Source: Lacticaseibacillus suilingensis
GTDB lineage: Bacteria; Bacillota; Bacilli; Lactobacillales; Lactobacillaceae
Assembly: GCF_016861845.1 (NCBI RefSeq)
Contig: NZ_BOLV01000005.1
Coordinates: 62,001-126,000 of the forward strand
Reading direction: 5' to 3'
DNA: 64,000 bases
The notes beneath the pieces were generated by a model that ran no database searches, was not told where the DNA came from, and saw only the letters and a program-made list of their open reading frames with translations. Below, piece after piece: positions 8,057 to 17,552 of the stretch. Positions within the stretch are counted from its first letter, which is position 1; each line of letters starts with the position of its first letter. The translations under genes and the position numbers were made by a program.

Positions 8057-9163
8057 TTATTTCAACAGTGGCTTAAGATCTAGCTTCACTACCCTATCGG
8101 CGTGGAAATCGAGGTCGACATGCCGGTATTTCTCTGCTGCTGATTCGAAGAGAACATAAATATCGTCACCATCCACCGCGGTTTGTTCCATGTAAGGCGG
8201 TAGGGTAGCGGATTTCACCACGTCATCAGCGTCAAAATCAATCCAGGTTTTGCTACCATCATTGTCGAAGCTGATGAGCTTCGATGATTGCTGCCCAAAT
8301 GACTGGGAAAACAGCAGCTGATTAGCGGTGACACTGACACCTTGCAGGCGATTGACAGTGGTGTAGTTATGCGCCCCGCGCAGTTGGGTGGCGGCGGCTT
8401 GAGTGGTGTCGGGCAGGCCGTTCTGGTTAACAGGATAAGCCATCAGACTGCCTTGACCGCCTTGATCAAAATAGCCCACTAGGATTTTGCCGCCGTAATA
8501 GGTGGCGTAGGAAGCCCGCTTGAGTTGCGGTAAGGTCACAATCTGGTCAAACTTCGTGGCGCGGTGGTGGCGCGCAAAGTCGGCTTTTTTCAGGGTGGCC
8601 AAATTGTAAGCCGATAGCGAGGCCTGTTGGGCAGTTGTTTCGGTGGTCACCCACAACCGGTGATACTTCGTGTCGTAGGCAAGGCCGCCAACGTGGGAAT
8701 TACGCGGTAAGACAATGGTTTTGAGGTAGCGGCCGGTTTTCTTACTCAACAGGAAAAGCACCGAGTGATATTGCTTATCGCGGCTATACGCCGAAATAAT
8801 CACATACTTAGGTGTGATGGCTAACCCCTGCGGATCCATTTTCTTGCTGATGCCCACCGTTGATTTGGCATTCATCTTGAGCGTTTTGGTCGTCTTCAGC
8901 TCGGGGATGACGTACAAGCGCGGACGTGGATCTTTGCTCATCGCCGGTTTGAGATTAGGATACAGCTTCAACAGTTCACGGTTGAACTTTTTTTGCGTCG
9001 CCGTGATTGGGGAAATGCTGGTGCCATCAACTTTCACGGTTTTCGTCGGGTCATCTTCTGGCCCGCTGGCTTGTCTGGCGCCGCAGCCAGTTAACAGGAT
9101 GATGATTGATAATAGCAGTACACTCAAAAAAACGGGCCAGTTTCGACTTCTCAGCTTGTTCAT
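8057..9163 (-). CDS. Lipoprotein of unknown function, probable beta-propeller
   Basis: 368 aa from the ATG at 9163 (AGGGT 4 bases upstream). The N-terminus is a lipoprotein signal peptide with the lipobox LLTGC at about residues 24-28, so the mature protein is membrane-anchored on the outside. The body has repeated strand-rich segments such as GLAYDTKYHRLWVTTET and GKILVGYFDQGGQGSLMAYP, which look like propeller blades. No catalytic motif recognised. It is monocistronic and ends at a clear hairpin. Confidence 0.7.
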   Translation of the reverse strand: MNKLRSRNWPVFLSVLLLSIIILLTGCGARQASGPEDDPTKTVKVDGTSISPITATQKKFNRELLKLYPNLKPAMSKDPRPRLYVIPELKTTKTLKMNAKSTVGISKKMDPQGLAITPKYVIISAYSRDKQYHSVLFLLSKKTGRYLKTIVLPRNSHVGGLAYDTKYHRLWVTTETTAQQASLSAYNLATLKKADFARHHRATKFDQIVTLPQLKRASYATYYGGKILVGYFDQGGQGSLMAYPVNQNGLPDTTQAAATQLRGAHNYTTVNRLQGVSVTANQLLFSQSFGQQSSKLISFDNDGSKTWIDFDADDVVKSATLPPYMEQTAVDGDDIYVLFESAAEKYRHVDLDFHADRVVKLDLKPLLK

Positions 9164-9250
9164 TGTTACCCTCATTTCCAACCCAATTCAAAGTGATAGT
9201 GCCTGTCTCCACGACCATTATATAACATGAAAGTATGCGCTAGCGAGGCA

Positions 9251-9283
9251 AAAAAAGGCCACTCCCCGGCGGGATGGCCTTTT
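9251..9283 (-). terminator. Terminator of the DUF1304 gene
   Basis: On the minus strand AAAAGGCCA pairs with TGGCCTTTT around a GC-rich inner stem, and the run of T continues to seven. Confidence 0.8.
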
Positions 9284-9309
9284 GAACAAAACGGTTGCCA
9301 CTTTGCCCT

Positions 9310-9678
9310 TTACCTTGCAAGCACCCCAATGAGCAGCGTAATGACAGCCGGTAAACATTGAATCAAGAAGATTTTCTTGGTCGCGGTGAAGCCACCGACT
9401 AAACCGACCACTAAGACAAACCCAGCCAGTGCCATCCGCACCAACCAAGTGGTGGGATTGTCTGCTAGCAAAAAGGTGAATAGAAACATGGCACCGAGCG
9501 CGCCGTTGTAAATACCTTGGTTCATCAAGGCCGTGCGGGCCGGGGCCTGTTTGACAAAGGCTAAAGGCATCGCAAAGGCCTCGGCTTGCGTCTGCGGTGC
9601 AGCCCACAGCTCTAAGCCCATGATGCCGAGGTGAAGCACTCCGAGCAAACCAATTAAGATTAGAAAGAGAATGGTCAT
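9310..9678 (-). CDS. DUF1304 family small membrane protein
   Basis: 122 aa, ATG after GGGAGG. Four hydrophobic segments (about residues 1-24, 50-72, 76-96, 100-120) and the family features HLGIMGLELWAAP near the start and NQGIYNGALGAMF in the middle. Function unknown. The next upstream gene on this strand (MmcQ/YjbR) ends 34 bases before it, so cotranscription is likely. Confidence 0.8.
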   Translation of the reverse strand: MTILFLILIGLLGVLHLGIMGLELWAAPQTQAEAFAMPLAFVKQAPARTALMNQGIYNGALGAMFLFTFLLADNPTTWLVRMALAGFVLVVGLVGGFTATKKIFLIQCLPAVITLLIGVLAR

Positions 9679-9711
9679 GAGAACCTCCCAATTTGCTTAA
9701 GTTGTATTAGC

Positions 9712-10374
9712 TCACGCCAGCTTGCGACTGGCCTCAATGGCCGCCATGAGGTCAGCCAGCGGCATTTGTTGGTCGAGCCGGTAGGAGAGCCAGTGTTGTT
9801 TGTTCATGTGATAAGCCGGCAGTGCCGTGCCGGCTTGAAGTTTGGCGGCAATGGTCGACGGCTCCGCACGGACAATCAGTAAATCTACTAACTCGCTGCC
9901 AGCCAGGCCTGCTTTGTCAGCGGCGACCTTAACCAACAAGGCGTACCATTTGCGGTTGTCCGCACGGCGAATGATGGCATTGGTGGGGAACCTCTGCCAA
10001 AGAAATTCCAGCGTTTCGTTGTACTTGGCCGCGAGCGCAGCAACGATGGCGGCGCTTTGACCGGAGGCAAAAGTCGTTGAGGTAAAGCATTTGGCCGCGA
10101 TGTCTTCTAGCACGGTGAGATAAGCACCACGCACTTGACCGACGAATAAGCCTGAGTTGGCGGGATCGAGGTGGAGCACATAAGGCGCGCCACTATCGCC
10201 GTCGATGACCGTGGTCGTGACGGCATCGCCGTGAAGGGTGACCGTTAGTTGCAACGTGCCGACCAATGGCGTGGTGTAAGTCCAGTTGGTGCCGCTGTCT
10301 TGGAAGCCATAGGCCGCTAGCTGCGACCAGTCCGGCTGCCGATTGGCAAAAACTTGTGCTTGGATGGATGTCAT
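9712..10374 (-). CDS. MmcQ/YjbR-family protein
   Basis: 220 aa, ATG with AGGT 6 bases upstream. The C-terminal half holds the MmcQ/YjbR fold (CyaY-like): RRADNRKWYALLVKV, VDLLIVRAEP, and the tail PAYHMNKQHWLSYRL. The N-terminal half (residues 1-95) is an extra domain often seen fused in lactobacilli. The family is described as a non-specific DNA-binding or uncharacterised fold. Probably in an operon with the DUF1304 gene and located behind a LysR gene on the same strand. Confidence 0.8.
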   Translation of the reverse strand: MTSIQAQVFANRQPDWSQLAAYGFQDSGTNWTYTTPLVGTLQLTVTLHGDAVTTTVIDGDSGAPYVLHLDPANSGLFVGQVRGAYLTVLEDIAAKCFTSTTFASGQSAAIVAALAAKYNETLEFLWQRFPTNAIIRRADNRKWYALLVKVAADKAGLAGSELVDLLIVRAEPSTIAAKLQAGTALPAYHMNKQHWLSYRLDQQMPLADLMAAIEASRKLA

Positions 10375-10456
10375 GAATTGACCTGCTTTCAGGAAGAATT
10401 GCCAGCTCGATTATATAACAAATTTAATGCAGCGACAGCCGACCTTGCGAGCAGCG

Positions 10457-11335
10457 TCAGGCCTCGGCTTGGAGGTGCTGTTGAACCAGCTGGGCAAAGA
10501 GGGTGGCGGCTGGCGTTGGCCTGCGCACTGACATCATTGCGGTTAGGGTCTTCGTCGTCATCTTGGTCGGCACAGCGCTTAGCGCGCCGCTGGTTAATTC
10601 ATTCGCCACGCAAAAAGTCGGTAGCACGGCCAGGCCAAGGCCACTAGCGACACTTTGCTTGACAGTTTCCAAGCTCCACAGTTCCATTGCTGGCGCCAGG
10701 TGAATGCCATTGGCAGCTAAGTAGGCGGTGAAGAACTCCTGGTACTGGGCGCGCCGATCGTTTTCAATTTGGCCAATTGCCTGCGTCTGGTGCGGGGTGA
10801 TGAGGTCGATAGTGGCGGCAAGCTCAGGGGCCGCCACGACACTGATGGGATATTCTGCAAGGGTCGTGACCTGATAACCGGCCGGATAGTCGCGCACGTT
10901 GTAGTGTAGGGCGATATCGAGGGTGCCGGCCACCATCTGGGCATATAAGTCGTAACAGTTGAGCACGCGCAAGCTGAGGGTGACCTGAGGCGCGCGCTGT
11001 TTGAAGGCGCGCAAAACGGGCTGCAGTTTGTACGTCAGCAGCGTTTCCGGAACCCCAATGACCAGTGGCCCAGAGAGCGCGTCTGGATGGGCCGCAGCGG
11101 TTAAGGCCTCGCTATCTTGAAGGAGCCGCTCGATCAACGGCAGCGCCGCTTGGCCCGCAACGGTCAACTGCACCTTGCGGCCGTTGCGCACAAACAAGGT
11201 GGCACCAAGCTCGCGTTCGACTTGGTGGACCTGGAAAGTAATGGTCGACTGGGCATAATTTAACTGGACGGCGGCCAGCTGAAAGCTAGCGAGCTTAGCG
11301 ACGGTTTGCACCGTCAGCAGATATTTGAGATTCAA
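10457..11335 (-). CDS. LysR-family transcriptional regulator
   Basis: 292 aa starting at TTG 11335, seven bases after CGGAGG. The longer frame to 11440 would add residues untypical of LysR. The HTH fits the family (LKYLLTVQTVAKLASFQLAA, NYAQSTITFQVHQVEREL; residues 2-45), followed by a LysR substrate-binding domain from about residue 85 (GPLVIGVPETLLTYKL). It is divergent from the broken GNAT gene at 11443, and transcribed toward the MmcQ gene. Confidence 0.85.
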   Translation of the reverse strand: MNLKYLLTVQTVAKLASFQLAAVQLNYAQSTITFQVHQVERELGATLFVRNGRKVQLTVAGQAALPLIERLLQDSEALTAAAHPDALSGPLVIGVPETLLTYKLQPVLRAFKQRAPQVTLSLRVLNCYDLYAQMVAGTLDIALHYNVRDYPAGYQVTTLAEYPISVVAAPELAATIDLITPHQTQAIGQIENDRRAQYQEFFTAYLAANGIHLAPAMELWSLETVKQSVASGLGLAVLPTFCVANELTSGALSAVPTKMTTKTLTAMMSVRRPTPAATLFAQLVQQHLQAEA

Positions 11336-11442
11336 GAGCGGCCTCCGTTCGAATAATTTGAATGATGAGTTTGAAAAGTTCAATTTTATTGAATGGCTTT
11401 TGACTATTATACTCAAAGTTGTTCTAACTGAGGAGGACAATC

Positions 11443-11938
11443 ATGAAGATTCAACCACTGACGCAAACAGCGCACCACACTGCCGAGCTCGTCGATCTGA
11501 TTAACTACTGTCAAAACCTTGAGGCCAAGCTGGCCATCGCTATGGCTGAGCAAGACGATATTTTCCAAATCGATGCCTACTATCGCCGGCGCGGCGGCGA
11601 GTTTTGGGGCGCTAGCGCCGACGAGCGGCTGGTAGGCTGTATTGCCTTGTTGCCGCTGAATGAAGAGACTGCTGTGCTAAAGAAGTTCTTTACGTATCCC
11701 GAATTTCGCGGCCAGCCTCATCGTTTAGGCCAAGAGTTGTATGCCACTTTTTTGAACGATGCTCAGGCGCAAGGGCTCAAGCGCATCGTGCTCGACACAC
11801 CAGAAAATGAGCATCGGTCCCATCACTTTTATGAGCGGCAGGGGGTTTGTGCGCATCACGCGTGAGCAACTTGGCGGTCAGTATGCTTTCCCGGATCGCG
11901 ATTCACGGTATTACGAACTGAAGCTGGCCCAGGCCTAA
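11443..11938 (+). pseudogene. GNAT-family N-acetyltransferase, frameshifted near the C-terminus
   Basis: The ATG at 11443 follows GAGGAGG. The first 130 residues form a GNAT domain (KKFFTYPEFRGQPHRLGQELY is the acetyl-CoA region, DTPENEHRSHHFYERQG the end motif). At a run of five G (11841-11845) the frame shifts and stops at 11865. Removing one G restores FVRITREQLGGQ... to a TAA at 11936-11938, giving a normal GNAT tail. This is either a true single-base insertion in a homopolymer or a sequencing error. The gene is divergent from a LysR regulator. Confidence 0.8.
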
Positions 11939-11951
11939 GACTGATGACAGC

Positions 11952-13106
11952 TTAATCGGTTGCCCGCTTTTGCTGCATTTTTTGTCCCAGCATCACTGCC
12001 GCCGCGGCCAAGGCGATCGCTGGTAGCAACGTCAAGGGGCAAAATAACGCCACCATCACTGCTGCCAATGCAGGATGGTGCCCCAGCACGGCCATCATGG
12101 CGGTCGCCGTTACCGCTACTGTCAGCATGGTGTCGACTTGTGGCAACCACGCGGCTAGGGCAAAACCTTGCGTCAGGCCGACGAACAGCAGTGGAAATAG
12201 ATCCCCACCGCGCCAGCCGAAGTTCAGGCACAACCGCATAAAGACCAGCTTGAGCACCGCGAGTAGCGTCAGTAGCCAAGGCGCCGCGTGTTGCATGGTT
12301 AAGAGCCAGGCCACGCTGTGCTGGCCAGAAAACAGCAAGGCTGGCTCCACTTGGGCGACCAGAAAAATAAACCCTGCACCAACGGCGACCTGACCCCAAA
12401 GCGGTAGCTTAATCTTCGCTAACCCAGTTTGCAGGCGGCAATCCAGCTGCTGATAAAGCAGGGCCACGCCTAACGCTAAGGCCAGCACCCAGAGTTGTTG
12501 CCAGTTCCAAGCACTAGTGCCCAGCACCATGCGCAGTTGCGGCTGATGCCACTGTTGGAGCAAAAACTTGGCCACCACGAGGCCATTGATGATCAATGAC
12601 GCCATCATGACATGTTTAAGGGTGCGCTTTTCCGGCAGGGCTTCGGGGTCATAAGGCACTAGATAGGCGGTGGGATGAAGCAGACGCCAAGGCGCCCGGC
12701 GCCAGGCTGCAAAGTTAAAGTACAGGTAACGCAGCTTATCGGCGACCCAAACTGAAGCCGCAACGATCGCGGCGGTGAGCGCGGCTTCCGGTCCCACACC
12801 AGCTCCGGCCACGAGAATGATCATCGTGATGGCCAATTCCGCCCCTAATTCTCGAGGCGTTGATAACTGGCCTGTTTTGAGTCGCTTCATTGCACTTTGC
12901 GCGTTGGCCGGCAGTGCTGGCCAACGCCGCCGCATCAGCCAAAGTAACCCAGCGCCAAAGGCAATCACCAAAAGCTCGCGCCACCAGATGTTGCCGGCCC
13001 AGAGCACTGCTGTGAGTTGATTTTCGACTGTCAAAAATAAGGCTGTCACCGCCGCCAGCCCCGCGCTGAACCCTAATCCGACTAGCCATAACGTCATAAC
13101 CCGCAT
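11952..13106 (-). CDS. CLC-type chloride channel/antiporter family protein
   Basis: 384 aa, strongly hydrophobic with about ten membrane segments. Motif-like regions match the CLC fold: AGAGVGPEAALTAA (corresponding to GKEGP) at about residue 98 and GWRGGDLFPLLFVG (corresponding to GGxFxP) at about residue 295. The first GSGIP-type motif is not clear. It is on the short side for CLC proteins and has no CBS domains. It probably moves chloride or fluoride across the membrane; ion specificity is not visible. Convergent with the GNAT gene. Confidence 0.75.
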   Translation of the reverse strand: MRVMTLWLVGLGFSAGLAAVTALFLTVENQLTAVLWAGNIWWRELLVIAFGAGLLWLMRRRWPALPANAQSAMKRLKTGQLSTPRELGAELAITMIILVAGAGVGPEAALTAAIVAASVWVADKLRYLYFNFAAWRRAPWRLLHPTAYLVPYDPEALPEKRTLKHVMMASLIINGLVVAKFLLQQWHQPQLRMVLGTSAWNWQQLWVLALALGVALLYQQLDCRLQTGLAKIKLPLWGQVAVGAGFIFLVAQVEPALLFSGQHSVAWLLTMQHAAPWLLTLLAVLKLVFMRLCLNFGWRGGDLFPLLFVGLTQGFALAAWLPQVDTMLTVAVTATAMMAVLGHHPALAAVMVALFCPLTLLPAIALAAAAVMLGQKMQQKRATD

Positions 13107-13378
13107 TTAACCGCCTCCTGAATACGATTAAGAGCTTAGCATGCAGGTGTGACGAAATGATGAAGTGAGTGACTTCAAGCCCGGTAGAACTAAGAAATAT
13201 GTAAAGGCTGAGGGAAGAATCAGATTGGGTTGCATAATCTATTGATGACGGGACAGAGAATCGATACCATCGGTTTGACGTGGTGATTGTTAATACTCAT
13301 GTTAATCTAGGACATGAGTTGAAGCTTCACCTGCCTTATTTGGGAGAGTCATCACAAGTTTGTGGAGGATACTTGGCT

Positions 13379-14425
13379 ATGAAAAACATGGAAGAATTGA
13401 GTAATAGACCAAAAAAGCGCGCCAGCAAAAAATCACAATCCAAAAGAAAGAAGAAAGCCAATTCGCCCAAAAAATCAACTAGAAAAAATAATTCGAGTGT
13501 TAGAGAAAAAGTGAAACAAAATCGACAAACAACCCCATTAAAACTTTGTTTGATTTGTGGTCGTCCAGGACATTGGAAGGCGCTCACGTGCACCTATTGT
13601 TCACATATTAACCGTGATGCGGCTAAAACTGTGAATGCCAGAGGCAAGAAACTTGCGATATATACGTTAAAGTATTTGATGGAGTATGTTATTCACTCAT
13701 ACTCTCGTGACCCTGTGATTGAGTGGTTTTCTCACCACTCATCTGATTATTGGACATATATACCCCGAGTGCAGCATAAAGAAAGGGCAGATCATCGAAG
13801 AAAAATGCGGCAGGATGCACTTGCTAGAGAAAATGAGGAAATCAGAGCGGATATGCAAGCTGAAAGCCTGACGAAAATGCCTTTTCTACAAGTTGAGTTT
13901 GAAAAGCAGCAACATATGCTCCGCCGCTTAATTGGTGTTCGGGGCACATATATGAAACCTCAACTAATCGTTGAATGTGAGCGATGTCACGAGGACTTCA
14001 TCTGTCTATTTGATGATTTGCGGGTCGGTCGAATTGAGCACGATTGTCCAGAAACGACTTCTTCGGGGGAAATTGCTGTCAAGACCTTCTTGACTGATCT
14101 TCGTGTCGATTTTGTGACGCAATATGCGACCTTAGACTGTCGAAATCCCAAAACGGGATTTCAATTACCGTATGATTTTGAATTAACCAAATTTAAAATT
14201 TTAATTGAGGTGCAGGGAAAACAACATTATGAATTTGTCCCATATTTGCAGCAAAATATAGAAACCTTTGAATACCAAGTTTGGAAGGATAAGGTTAAGG
14301 CGGACTTTGCGCGTGAGCGTGGCTATCTATTGTTAGCAATGCCATATGAGGATATTCATGATGGTACGTTTAAATATACAATTCAGTCGGCCATGGCGAA
14401 TTTTAGTGCCAATCACGGAAATTGA
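13379..14425 (+). CDS. Zinc-ribbon protein with PD-(D/E)XK-like nuclease fold
   Basis: 348 aa from the ATG at 13379 (GGAGG ten bases upstream). A lysine/serine-rich N-terminal tail (residues 8-40) is followed by CLIC...CTYC (a zinc ribbon), a charged middle part, a second Cys group CERC...HDC (about residue 200), and a C-terminal domain with the order GEIAVKTFL, LPYDFEL, ILIEVQGKQHY and KADFARERGYLLLAMPYED. That order of E, D and ExQ resembles the VSR-like PD-(D/E)XK endonuclease fold. Base composition is visibly more AT-rich than the neighbours, suggesting horizontal transfer. Function is not assigned; an element-borne or defence nuclease is possible. Confidence 0.6.
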   Translation: MKNMEELSNRPKKRASKKSQSKRKKKANSPKKSTRKNNSSVREKVKQNRQTTPLKLCLICGRPGHWKALTCTYCSHINRDAAKTVNARGKKLAIYTLKYLMEYVIHSYSRDPVIEWFSHHSSDYWTYIPRVQHKERADHRRKMRQDALARENEEIRADMQAESLTKMPFLQVEFEKQQHMLRRLIGVRGTYMKPQLIVECERCHEDFICLFDDLRVGRIEHDCPETTSSGEIAVKTFLTDLRVDFVTQYATLDCRNPKTGFQLPYDFELTKFKILIEVQGKQHYEFVPYLQQNIETFEYQVWKDKVKADFARERGYLLLAMPYEDIHDGTFKYTIQSAMANFSANHGN

Positions 14426-14506
14426 AAATTTTTGACAATTCAAGAGAGATCATAGAGCCACGAGGAAGACTGGGTTTCATTACTAAGAGAGGTGAAGGGG
14501 AATCAC

Positions 14507-15208
14507 ATGAGAAATCACGAGGATTCTAGTATCGAGTATAGGCAGGGGGGCACGAATAAAATAAAACGTGAGATTCTAAGTTTTATTAACAGTCTAGTTG
14601 GCGGCGTAATCAATGTGAGCGTTGGCGATGTTACCCATGAAGTACTTGAAATTCGACAAGAAAGTCGTCACCAATGGAAGTAAATCAATACTAATCAGGC
14701 AAACAGCGACTTTTATCCAATTCCATCTAGCCTGATTAAGGGGTGCCCCAATGATGCTGTTTTTACGATTAAAGTGCATGCGGGAATGCTAGTGCACGAA
14801 AAAGTGGCGATTCAATCGCGGTTTATTTGCATCAAGGGAGCGCGGCGGTGAAGGCGACAAATTAGCAAGTTCGTCGAAGGCAGCAACACTATTGAGTGGT
14901 GGCGAATTTGATTTCGAACAGGCCGGGCTTCATAAGTTGATATTTAAGACAGTGAAAATGGTCTTTGAGAATTTGGCACTACCGTGTGATGAAACTGCGC
15001 TACGTTTGTTAAATGTAAATTTGTATAATAATAGCGTGCTTCTCACTAGCAATCAAAATCCGATGAAGTGCGTGTGGCAGCGGATGATGGCGTCAGTATA
15101 ATAACCTTTAAGGACAAAGAAGCTTTTTTCGGCTCTGCTACTCAGCAAGTCGATGTGGTGCATGCTTATCTGGATTTAGCAAATCATTGTCAGCTAACCA
15201 TTACCTGA
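14507..15208 (+). pseudogene. Decayed AlbA_2 (Schlafen-like) DNA-binding domain gene
   Basis: Several consecutive fragments in different frames read as one AlbA_2 protein. The ATG at 14507 (after GAAGGGGA) gives IKREILSFINSLVGGVINVSVGD, the family start. Near 14815 a second frame gives VYLHQGSAAVKATN, matching the YVRxGSST region. From about 14892 comes GGEFDFEQAGLHKLIFKTV and LLTSNQNP, and from about 15061 to the TGA at 15206-15208 another frame gives DEVRVAADDG and ITFKDKEAFFGS, matching the domain's end. Multiple frameshifts and stops make it non-functional. It follows the nuclease-like gene and may have come in with it. Confidence 0.7.
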
Positions 15209-15258
15209 CAGGCACAACCCTACGAACGACACGATTATCCGACGGTATGCATTGCAAC

Positions 15259-15300
15259 AAGACCGCCAGTGACCCCATACACGAGGTTACTGGCGGTCTT
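15259..15300. terminator. Hairpin terminator between pseudogene and acetyltransferase
   Basis: AAGACCGCCAGT pairs perfectly with ACTGGCGGTCTT at 15289-15300, extended by GACC/GGTT. T content after the stem is low on both strands. It lies just beyond the stop of the minus-strand GNAT gene. Confidence 0.6.
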
Positions 15301-15319
15301 CTGATTGATTAGGATATCG

Positions 15320-15838
15320 TTATCGCGTTTTCGCCATTATCACCGTGGTTACAAACACGCCATCTTCAATAAAGTCGTTCACAATCCGGCCTTCTTCCAC
15401 CATCCCTAGTCGTTGCAGGACGTGCTGCGAGCGCTGATTGCGGGCGTCGAACATCCCTTCCACCCGGCGCAATTGGAGCTGATCAAAACACAAATCGCAC
15501 AGTGCTTGGGCCGCTTCGGTGGCATGGCCATGGTGCCAATAGTCTTGGTTAAAGACGTAGCCGATTTCGGCCTTAAGATTGGCGGCATCTAAATGCAGCT
15601 CGACCGCCCCAATGAACTGGCCTGCCAGCGTCACGGCGTATTTGCCCAGTGGCTTGCCCATCCAGTAATCGGCCAAACCGAGCAACGCGTCATCAATATT
15701 TTTATATTTCAAGGCGGTGTTTGCTGGTTCTTGGGCGATTTTAAGCAGTTCCGGCGCGTCGGCCACAAGAAATGGCCGGAGTACCAGGCGGTCAGTGGTT
15801 AGCATTTGATTTTGAAGTAAGGCGATTTTTGGGCTCAT
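15320..15838 (-). CDS. GNAT-family N-acetyltransferase (RimJ/RimL type)
   Basis: 172 aa, ATG after CCGAGG. Domain features: LTTDRLVLRPFLVADAPEL at the start, EIGYVFNQDYWHHGHATEAAQAL (acetyl-CoA loop, about residues 90-112) and RNQRSQHVLQRLGM at 131-144. This layout is that of the RimJ/RimL group, which acetylates ribosomal protein N-termini or small amines; the substrate here is unknown. Monocistronic. Confidence 0.85.
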   Translation of the reverse strand: MSPKIALLQNQMLTTDRLVLRPFLVADAPELLKIAQEPANTALKYKNIDDALLGLADYWMGKPLGKYAVTLAGQFIGAVELHLDAANLKAEIGYVFNQDYWHHGHATEAAQALCDLCFDQLQLRRVEGMFDARNQRSQHVLQRLGMVEEGRIVNDFIEDGVFVTTVIMAKTR

Positions 15839-15925
15839 CTGATAACCTCGGTTTTTAAATTGAGGCTAATTATACACGCTTAAGCGAACAAAGCTAACGA
15901 CCGTCCTAACGGTGCAGGGGCGGGG

Positions 15926-17413
15926 CTATTTACGCTGGTCGTACAAGCCAGCTAAAATTCGCCTGATTGCCGTAATATCATTTTCGTTATCAAATTCAGA
16001 AATCAAAAAGCAGCGCGCTTTGTCATCGGTTGGGAGCAGGTAATCGGTAATAATCAAATCGTAATTCGTGTTTGGTTGAAAGAACTCCAGCTGCACAGAG
16101 AAGTCGCGATTCAGTTTGCGACTCCAAAGGGTCAAAAATAGCTCCTGAATGAGTAAATCGGTGAAAAAGCGCAGCCCGACTTTTAAGGTCTGATCCGTTA
16201 AAAAGTCGGTATAGCGAAATGCGGCCTGGATACGATAAGTCAAGTTACGATAAAGCGGGTTTTCAGGTAAGAAGGCGCTTTTTCGCCAAAGTGGCGCCAT
16301 TTTGGTGAGGTAGCTGGTTGCCACCGTGACAAATTCGGTACTGGCCTGACGATTGATCTCAGACTCAAGCTGCTCATCACTATACGGATAGATGAATCCT
16401 TGAAACAGGACATAATGAAGAATGCTTTGGATGAGCAGATAGCGAATTTTTTGGAAATTTCCGAGCAACACAGTGCCCATCCGATAATGCTTGAGTAAGA
16501 ACGAGCTGGTCCGGTGCAAGGCTTCACCAAACGGAAAGTTCACTGTATCGCCGCCTTCTGCCCATTCCAAATAGCGGTCGGCACAGTCCGGCAAAAAGCC
16601 AAAGCAAAATGATGCCAGGTAGAGGACAGCGATATCTTGGTCGGTGCGCTGGAAGTCGTTTTTGGGGCCGATGGTACGCAAGACCTGGTGAAACTGACGG
16701 TAAAACGGCGCCCCCGTCAGTGACTGCGGCAAATTCGCATTCTGCCTAAAGTCGGCGACCTGGCCAGTTTGATACCGGGTCAAGGTGATTTTCATCCAAG
16801 TATAAAACTTGGTCCGGGCAGCGAGGGGCAGTGAGAAGTGCATGCCTGCTTCAAAATCAGCCAGCACACGCAAAATCTTGGGATCATTCATCCCGTCAAT
16901 GAGGTGTTCAAAAGGTACCAGCTGCATGGTGAGTTGGTAATAGAAGTACCGAATTTGCCATTCGCTGCCTTGCATTTGGCCATTTTGAATCGAGAGTTTG
17001 AATTCTTTCAGGACTCGGTTGAGGTCGGCAATTTTCCGGTAGATACTGGCGCTGCTAATGGCGAGCTGTTCTTCTAATTCCAGATAGGTAAACCTCCCTT
17101 GCTGCTGGAGAAGCGCAAGGATTTTGAAGGCATCAGCGTTTTTGAGGTAAGCGTAAATAATGTTGGGGAGCCCAACCGAAGTCGCTTTGACGAGCTTCAA
17201 TTGGCCGTCAACGTCAACCAGCGAGAGCGCCCCGGGAAAATGTGCGGCGCAAAAATGCGTCAGCTCGCTGAGGTAGGCCTTTAACGTCGGCTGCGAAAGT
17301 TGATATTTGTCAAGTAGTGCGCGCTTGGATAGGCCCTGAGTCTGGGCGTAAATATCGCGCAAAATCTGAACTTGTAATTGCATCGGTTTATCTAATAAGT
17401 CTCGATAGTCCAA
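15926..17413 (-). CDS. Mga-family transcriptional regulator
   Basis: 495 aa from TTG 17413, six bases after GGGAGG; an ATG at 17443 has no ribosome-binding site. Residues about 1-60 and 95-150 form two winged HTH parts (LSKRALLDKYQLSQPTLKAYLSEL, and TYLELEEQLAISSASIYRKIADLNRVL), followed by a long helical region and a PRD/EIIB-like end (TNYDLIITDYLL). This matches Mga/AtxA-type regulators. It is divergent from the WxL operon and is the obvious candidate activator of it. Confidence 0.85.
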   Translation of the reverse strand: MDYRDLLDKPMQLQVQILRDIYAQTQGLSKRALLDKYQLSQPTLKAYLSELTHFCAAHFPGALSLVDVDGQLKLVKATSVGLPNIIYAYLKNADAFKILALLQQQGRFTYLELEEQLAISSASIYRKIADLNRVLKEFKLSIQNGQMQGSEWQIRYFYYQLTMQLVPFEHLIDGMNDPKILRVLADFEAGMHFSLPLAARTKFYTWMKITLTRYQTGQVADFRQNANLPQSLTGAPFYRQFHQVLRTIGPKNDFQRTDQDIAVLYLASFCFGFLPDCADRYLEWAEGGDTVNFPFGEALHRTSSFLLKHYRMGTVLLGNFQKIRYLLIQSILHYVLFQGFIYPYSDEQLESEINRQASTEFVTVATSYLTKMAPLWRKSAFLPENPLYRNLTYRIQAAFRYTDFLTDQTLKVGLRFFTDLLIQELFLTLWSRKLNRDFSVQLEFFQPNTNYDLIITDYLLPTDDKARCFLISEFDNENDITAIRRILAGLYDQRK

Positions 17414-17552
17414 GGGGCACCTCCCGCTGATGATAGTTACCATAATTATACAAGATAGGCCGGGGTAAAAGCCGCCAGACCGACCTTAGAAACTATTCAA
17501 GCTTTTGGGCAGTGGCTAAAGAAACCGAATAATATCATCATTGCCGACCCCC

